Shown here: in pieces, positions 14,639 to 18,384 of the stretch
Position numbering within the stretch: position 1 is the stretch's first letter
How the letters are laid out: the number at the start of each line of letters is the position of its first letter
Assembly: GCA_002413455.1 (NCBI GenBank)
Contig: DHXA01000237.1
Span: 1 to 18,384, forward strand
Direction: 5' to 3'
From: Rhodanobacter sp. UBA5168
GTDB taxonomy: Bacteria; Pseudomonadota; Gammaproteobacteria; Xanthomonadales; Rhodanobacteraceae
Length of the DNA stretch: 18,384 nucleotides
The notes under the pieces: generated by a model
What the model saw: the letters and a program-made list of their open reading frames with translations, nothing else
The model's database searches: none
What the model was told of the DNA's origin: nothing
Made by a program: the position numbers and the translations under genes

Positions 14639-16501
14639 ATGTCCACTGCGACCACGGATCTGGCCAAAGCCATGGCCGGTGCCTGGAACGCCGGCGAGCC
14701 GGAGCGGGTCATCGCTCTTGCGGGGCAGGCCACGCCGTCCCAGGAGAAGAACGAAGGCGTGCTGATGCTGCTCGGTCTGGCGCAGCAGGCGACCGGTCGC
14801 CCGCAGCAGGCCGCGGCGACATTCCGGTTGCTCGCGCAGATGCGACCGGACGTTTCGGCTCACTGGAACAACCTGGCCGTCGCCTGCCGGCAGGCGGGCG
14901 ATCTGCCAGGATCCGAGCAGGCACTGCTGACCGCGCTGTCGCTGGCGCCGGACGATGCCGAGGTGCACTACAACCTCGGCCTGCTCTACACGCAGCAACG
15001 GCACTGGCTGCTGGCCCGGCAGAGCTTGCTGGATGCGGCGCGGCTGGCTCCGCATTTCATCGAAGCCCGGCTGCAGGCCGCCTATGCCTGCTACGTCTGC
15101 GGCGACAACACGCATCAGGAAGCCATGCTGGATGGCGCCATCGACTGGCCGGCACAACCGGCGGAGCAAGCCCTGGTGCTGTCCGCCATGCTGTCGGTCC
15201 AGGGCAACCTGGATGCAGCGCTGCGCACGCTGGCGCACGCACAATTGCCCGCCGAACCGGCGGCCGGGGTCATGCGTTTGCGCATCGCCGCGCAGCGCGT
15301 CTTGCTGTACGAAAGAAACAACCAGATCGACACAGCGCAAGACGAACTGCAGCAGTTGCCGCCGGAGGCGCTGGACGCCCTGCCAGCGGAGGCGGAACAG
15401 GCCCGCGCCGATGGCTGGCGCGCGCACGCTGCCATGGCGATGCGCAGGGGTGCTTATGCGGATGCGGAGGCGCTTTACCAGCGCGTGCTCGCCTGCGCCA
15501 TCGACGACGAAAGCCAGGCCAGCGCCGCCTTTGGCCTGGCGTCCGCTCGCGACCGGCAAGGGCGGTATGCCGAGGCGTGGCAAGCCCTGCAGACGGCGCA
15601 TGCCACACAACTCGGCATCGCCCGCAACGTGGTGCCGGAGCTGCTGGCAGCAGACAGCCAACCGCTGCAGGTGACCGGCGCCCGCGTCGAGCATGCCTCC
15701 CATGCCGGCTGGAAACCGTTGTCCTCACCTGGCAGCCGGCAGAGCCCGGTCTTCGTGGTCGGCTTCCCCCGCTCCGGCACCACCTTGCTGGAACAGATGC
15801 TCGACGCCCATCCGGACTACCAGTCCATGGACGAGCGCGCGTACATCCATGAGCTGATCGAAGGCATGGAACTGGTTGGCCAGCACTATCCCGAGGACCT
15901 GGCGAACCTGACGCAGCCGGACGCCGATCAACTGCGCAGCGTCTATGCCCGCAGGGTCGGCCACGTACTGCCCGAGCTCGGCGAGCGCCGCCTGGTGGAC
16001 AAGAATCCACTCAACATGCTGTGCCTGCCAATGATCATGCGGTTGTTTCCGCACGCGCGCATCATCCTGTGCCTGCGTCATCCCTGCGACGTGCTGCTCA
16101 GCTGCAGCATGCAGCCGTTCCGCTCGCCGGCGTTCATGGTGCTGTGTTCGTCGCTGCAACGCCTGGCCCAGGGCTACACAAGAGCCTTCGACCAGTGGTA
16201 CCGCGATGTCGACGTGTTCGCACCGCATGTGCTGGAGTGGCGCTACGAATCCGTCGTCAGCCAGTTCGACGAACAGGTCGCGCGCCTGGGGCAGTTCCTC
16301 GAGACAGCCGACGCATCGCCCATGACACGCTTCGCCGAACACGCACGGGACAAGCGTTTCATCAGCACACCCAGCTATGCGCAAGTCACCGAAGGCGTTC
16401 ACCGCAAGGCGGTCGGTCGCTGGCAGAACTATCGCGAACAGTTCGAGCCCGTGCTGCCGGCGCTGCGGCCGTGGATCGATCGGCTCGGCTACACCGCATA
16501 G
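14639..16501 (+). CDS. TPR-repeat sulfotransferase
   Basis: 620 residues. Residues about 10-340 are a series of tetratricopeptide repeats (for example HWNNLAVACRQAGDLPGSEQ and HYNLGLLYTQQ). The C-terminal ~250 residues are a sulfotransferase domain of the Sulfotransfer_3 type. It has the 5'-phosphosulfate loop GFPRSGTTLLE (Gly375 onward) and the 3'-phosphate motif LRHPCDVLLS (Arg480 to Ser488) that bind PAPS. The family transfers sulfate to tyrosine or to carbohydrate; for TPR fusions the acceptor is generally unknown. TPRs suggest a protein or peptide acceptor (inference). No signal peptide is visible. The ATG at 14639 has GGAGAAG at 14630-14636. A TTG at 14600 would place the start inside the hairpin and is not preferred. 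It sits directly after the TonB receptor and 89 bp before an M1 peptidase gene. Confidence 0.88.
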   Translation: MSTATTDLAKAMAGAWNAGEPERVIALAGQATPSQEKNEGVLMLLGLAQQATGRPQQAAATFRLLAQMRPDVSAHWNNLAVACRQAGDLPGSEQALLTALSLAPDDAEVHYNLGLLYTQQRHWLLARQSLLDAARLAPHFIEARLQAAYACYVCGDNTHQEAMLDGAIDWPAQPAEQALVLSAMLSVQGNLDAALRTLAHAQLPAEPAAGVMRLRIAAQRVLLYERNNQIDTAQDELQQLPPEALDALPAEAEQARADGWRAHAAMAMRRGAYADAEALYQRVLACAIDDESQASAAFGLASARDRQGRYAEAWQALQTAHATQLGIARNVVPELLAADSQPLQVTGARVEHASHAGWKPLSSPGSRQSPVFVVGFPRSGTTLLEQMLDAHPDYQSMDERAYIHELIEGMELVGQHYPEDLANLTQPDADQLRSVYARRVGHVLPELGERRLVDKNPLNMLCLPMIMRLFPHARIILCLRHPCDVLLSCSMQPFRSPAFMVLCSSLQRLAQGYTRAFDQWYRDVDVFAPHVLEWRYESVVSQFDEQVARLGQFLETADASPMTRFAEHARDKRFISTPSYAQVTEGVHRKAVGRWQNYREQFEPVLPALRPWIDRLGYTA

Positions 16502-16590
16502 GATCCGCAGCCCGGCGGCATGACTTCTGGCGTTGTCGCGCCAGCCTGGAACATTGCATCCTGCCGGATCTCCACGATCGGAAGCCCATC

Positions 16591-18342
16591 ATGCATTTTC
16601 GCCTGCACCTGCTCGCCGCCAGCGTGGCGCTTGGTCTCGCCGCCTGCACCAGCGTACCCATCGCCAAGACCGCGGCACCGGCCCAACCGGCGCTGACCGC
16701 GCAGACGCTGAACTCCGGCGGCATGATGCCGGCCGAGCAGGCACGCGTGCATTTCGATCATGCCGAGCTGCATTTCGCGGTCGATCCTGCGAAACAACGC
16801 ATCGACGCCACCGCCACGCTGAGTTTTACCGCCAAGTCGAGTACCGACACACTGCTGCTGGACCTCGATCGCAATCTGCCGATCAGCGCCATCGCGCTGG
16901 ATGACCAGCCGCTTGCCGCCAGCGGCTGGAGCAATCCGGACGGCCGCCTGCGCATCCAGCTGCCGGCACCGCTCGCCGCAGGCGGCAAGGTGCGTGTGAC
17001 TGTTCGCTACGGCGGCAAGCCGCACGTGGCGAAGAAGGCGCCGTGGGACGGCGGCTTCGTGTGGAGCCACACCGCTGACGGCCAGCCGTGGGTGGCCAGC
17101 GCGGTCGAGGGCGAGGGCTGCGATCTGTTCTGGCCGTGCATCGACCAGCCGCAGGGCGAGCCCGACCTGGTCGATACTTTCATCACCGTGCCCAAGGCGC
17201 TGGCCGCACCCGGCAACGGCGTGCTGGTGGGCATCACCGACGAGGGCGACCAGCACACCTACCACTGGCGCGCCAAGCATCCGGATACCTATGCGATCTC
17301 GATCAACGTCGGCCCCTTCGATGTTTTGAAGGGCAATTACGCGAGCCGCTACGGCAACACCATCCCGATGCAGTTCTGGTATCTGCGCGGACAGGAAGCA
17401 CAGGCGAAGGAGTTGTTCGCCGGCTTCCCCCGCATGCTGGATTTCTTCGAGCAGGAGATCGGCCCGTATCCGTTCGGCGACGAGAAGATGGGCGTGGTGG
17501 AAACCCCGCACCTGGGCATGGAGCACCAGACCATCAATGCCTACGGCAACAACTACCGCCTGAACGGCTATGGGTTCGACCAACTGCTGCAGCATGAGTT
17601 TGCGCATGAATGGTTCGGCAACCAGGTCACCAACGCCGACTGGGACGACATGTGGCTGCACGAGGGTTTCGGCACGTACATGCAGCCGCTCTACAGCCAG
17701 TACCTCAATGGCGACATGGATTACTTCAGCTGGCTGCGCGATCTGCGCCTGATGTTGCGCAATCACCATCCGATCGTTTCCGGCAGCAGCAAGACCGAAG
17801 AACAGGTCTACGACGAGACGACAGGCCCCGGCCAGGACATCTACAACAAGGGTGCCGTGATGCTGCATTCACTGCGCCAACTGATCGGCGACAAGGATTT
17901 CTTCGAAAGCATCCGGCTGCTGGTGTATGGCCGGCCCGACCCCAAGCCGGGCAATTTCAGCCCGCGTTACGCGAGCACCAACGACTACATCGCCATCGTC
18001 GACAAGGTGACCGGACGCGACCTGCGCTGGTTCTTCGACGTTTACCTGCACGATGCCGCGCTGCCGCGGCTGGATGTGCGGCACGACGGCGACACGCTCA
18101 CGCTGCGCTGGACCACCGAGCACGGCAAGCCGTTTCCGATGCCGGTGGAAGTACAGGTGGGCGATGCGCTGCATGCGTTGCCGATGACGCACGGCGAAGG
18201 CCAGCTGAAGGTGCCCGCCGGCAGCCTGTTGATCGTCGACCCCCATTCGAAGCTGCTGCGCGAACTGCCGCACATCGATGCCTACCGGCAATGGATGAAA
18301 CAGCAGCGCGAGCAGAAACGGGGCAAGCAGGCCACGAAATAG
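16591..18342 (+). CDS. M1-family zinc aminopeptidase, predicted lipoprotein
   Basis: 583 residues. The N-terminus has a lipobox, LGLAAC with Cys19, so it is probably membrane-anchored in the periplasm. An N-terminal beta-domain (about 50-250) precedes a thermolysin-like catalytic domain. Zinc ligands are His335 and His339 in HEFAHEW, with Glu336 as general base, and Glu358 in LHEGFGTY, 18 residues after the second His as in gluzincins. The substrate-anchoring GxMEN-type motif reads LGMEHQT (309-314), and Tyr418 in DIYNKGAVM fits the transition-state tyrosine. All catalytic residues are present. The protein is shorter than PepN, lacking a large C-terminal helical domain. The start at 16591 has GGAAG upstream (16580-16584). 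A longer open frame from 16021 overlaps the sulfotransferase in another frame and is not used. It probably trims peptides in the periplasm. Confidence 0.9.
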   Translation: MHFRLHLLAASVALGLAACTSVPIAKTAAPAQPALTAQTLNSGGMMPAEQARVHFDHAELHFAVDPAKQRIDATATLSFTAKSSTDTLLLDLDRNLPISAIALDDQPLAASGWSNPDGRLRIQLPAPLAAGGKVRVTVRYGGKPHVAKKAPWDGGFVWSHTADGQPWVASAVEGEGCDLFWPCIDQPQGEPDLVDTFITVPKALAAPGNGVLVGITDEGDQHTYHWRAKHPDTYAISINVGPFDVLKGNYASRYGNTIPMQFWYLRGQEAQAKELFAGFPRMLDFFEQEIGPYPFGDEKMGVVETPHLGMEHQTINAYGNNYRLNGYGFDQLLQHEFAHEWFGNQVTNADWDDMWLHEGFGTYMQPLYSQYLNGDMDYFSWLRDLRLMLRNHHPIVSGSSKTEEQVYDETTGPGQDIYNKGAVMLHSLRQLIGDKDFFESIRLLVYGRPDPKPGNFSPRYASTNDYIAIVDKVTGRDLRWFFDVYLHDAALPRLDVRHDGDTLTLRWTTEHGKPFPMPVEVQVGDALHALPMTHGEGQLKVPAGSLLIVDPHSKLLRELPHIDAYRQWMKQQREQKRGKQATK

Positions 18343-18367
18343 GCGGCTTGCCAGCCCCGCTCGCCCC

Positions 18368-18384
18368 ATAAAAAAACCGGCGCC
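18368..18384 (-). terminator. Partial intrinsic terminator at the right edge
   Basis: On the minus strand GGCGCCGG runs directly into seven T (18370-18376). This looks like the 3' arm and T-run of an intrinsic terminator whose other arm lies beyond the window, probably serving a convergent minus-strand gene and perhaps also the M1 peptidase gene. The pairing cannot be verified. Confidence 0.4.

Noticed and set aside
16021..16590. Upstream extension of the M1 peptidase frame into the sulfotransferase gene
   Set aside because: The overlap is in a different frame from the sulfotransferase active-site region, and the lipoprotein signal begins at 16591.

Overview
The window is GC-rich, densely coded proteobacterial DNA. 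The gene set suggests a gammaproteobacterium of the Xanthomonadales/Rhodanobacteraceae type: a split class II ribonucleotide reductase, a large TonB-dependent receptor of the Xanthomonadaceae/sphingomonad kind, and a lysine/alanine-rich histone H1-like protein. This placement is an inference from gene content, not a phylogenetic result. No tRNA, rRNA, CRISPR array or insertion sequence was seen.

Left part, minus strand (1-4506): a B12-dependent ribonucleotide reductase locus. nrdJa (4506 to 1222) encodes a ~720-residue catalytic subunit interrupted by a 374-residue intein. The intein sits exactly before the cysteine expected to carry the catalytic thiyl radical. Downstream come a histone H1-like gene (1162 to 437), a strong intrinsic terminator (391-428), and the start of nrdJb (338 to beyond the left edge), the TSCPD-domain partner. 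In Pseudomonas aeruginosa the two nrdJ halves are adjacent; here the H1-like gene and a terminator separate them. The divergent intergenic region (4507-4860) holds a pair of NrdR-like boxes 32 bp apart, which fits control of nrdJa by the NrdR repressor.

Middle part, plus strand (4861-10026): a DegQ-type periplasmic serine protease, a PstS-like solute-binding protein with a C-terminal LysM domain, a YigB-like HAD phosphatase 12 nt downstream, and an M17 (leucyl aminopeptidase family) peptidase.

Right part, plus strand (10122-18342): a TPR protein with a C-terminal aspartyl/asparaginyl beta-hydroxylase domain, a 960-residue TonB-dependent receptor, a TPR protein with a C-terminal sulfotransferase domain, and an M1-family zinc peptidase that is a predicted lipoprotein. 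Two TPR-fused protein- or peptide-modifying enzymes flanking an outer-membrane receptor, with a peptidase next to them, is the best candidate for a poorly described system here: a receptor whose own surface loops, or whose peptide ligand, may be hydroxylated and sulfated. The functional link is inferred from gene order only. The window ends in what looks like half of an intrinsic terminator serving a convergent gene beyond the right edge.
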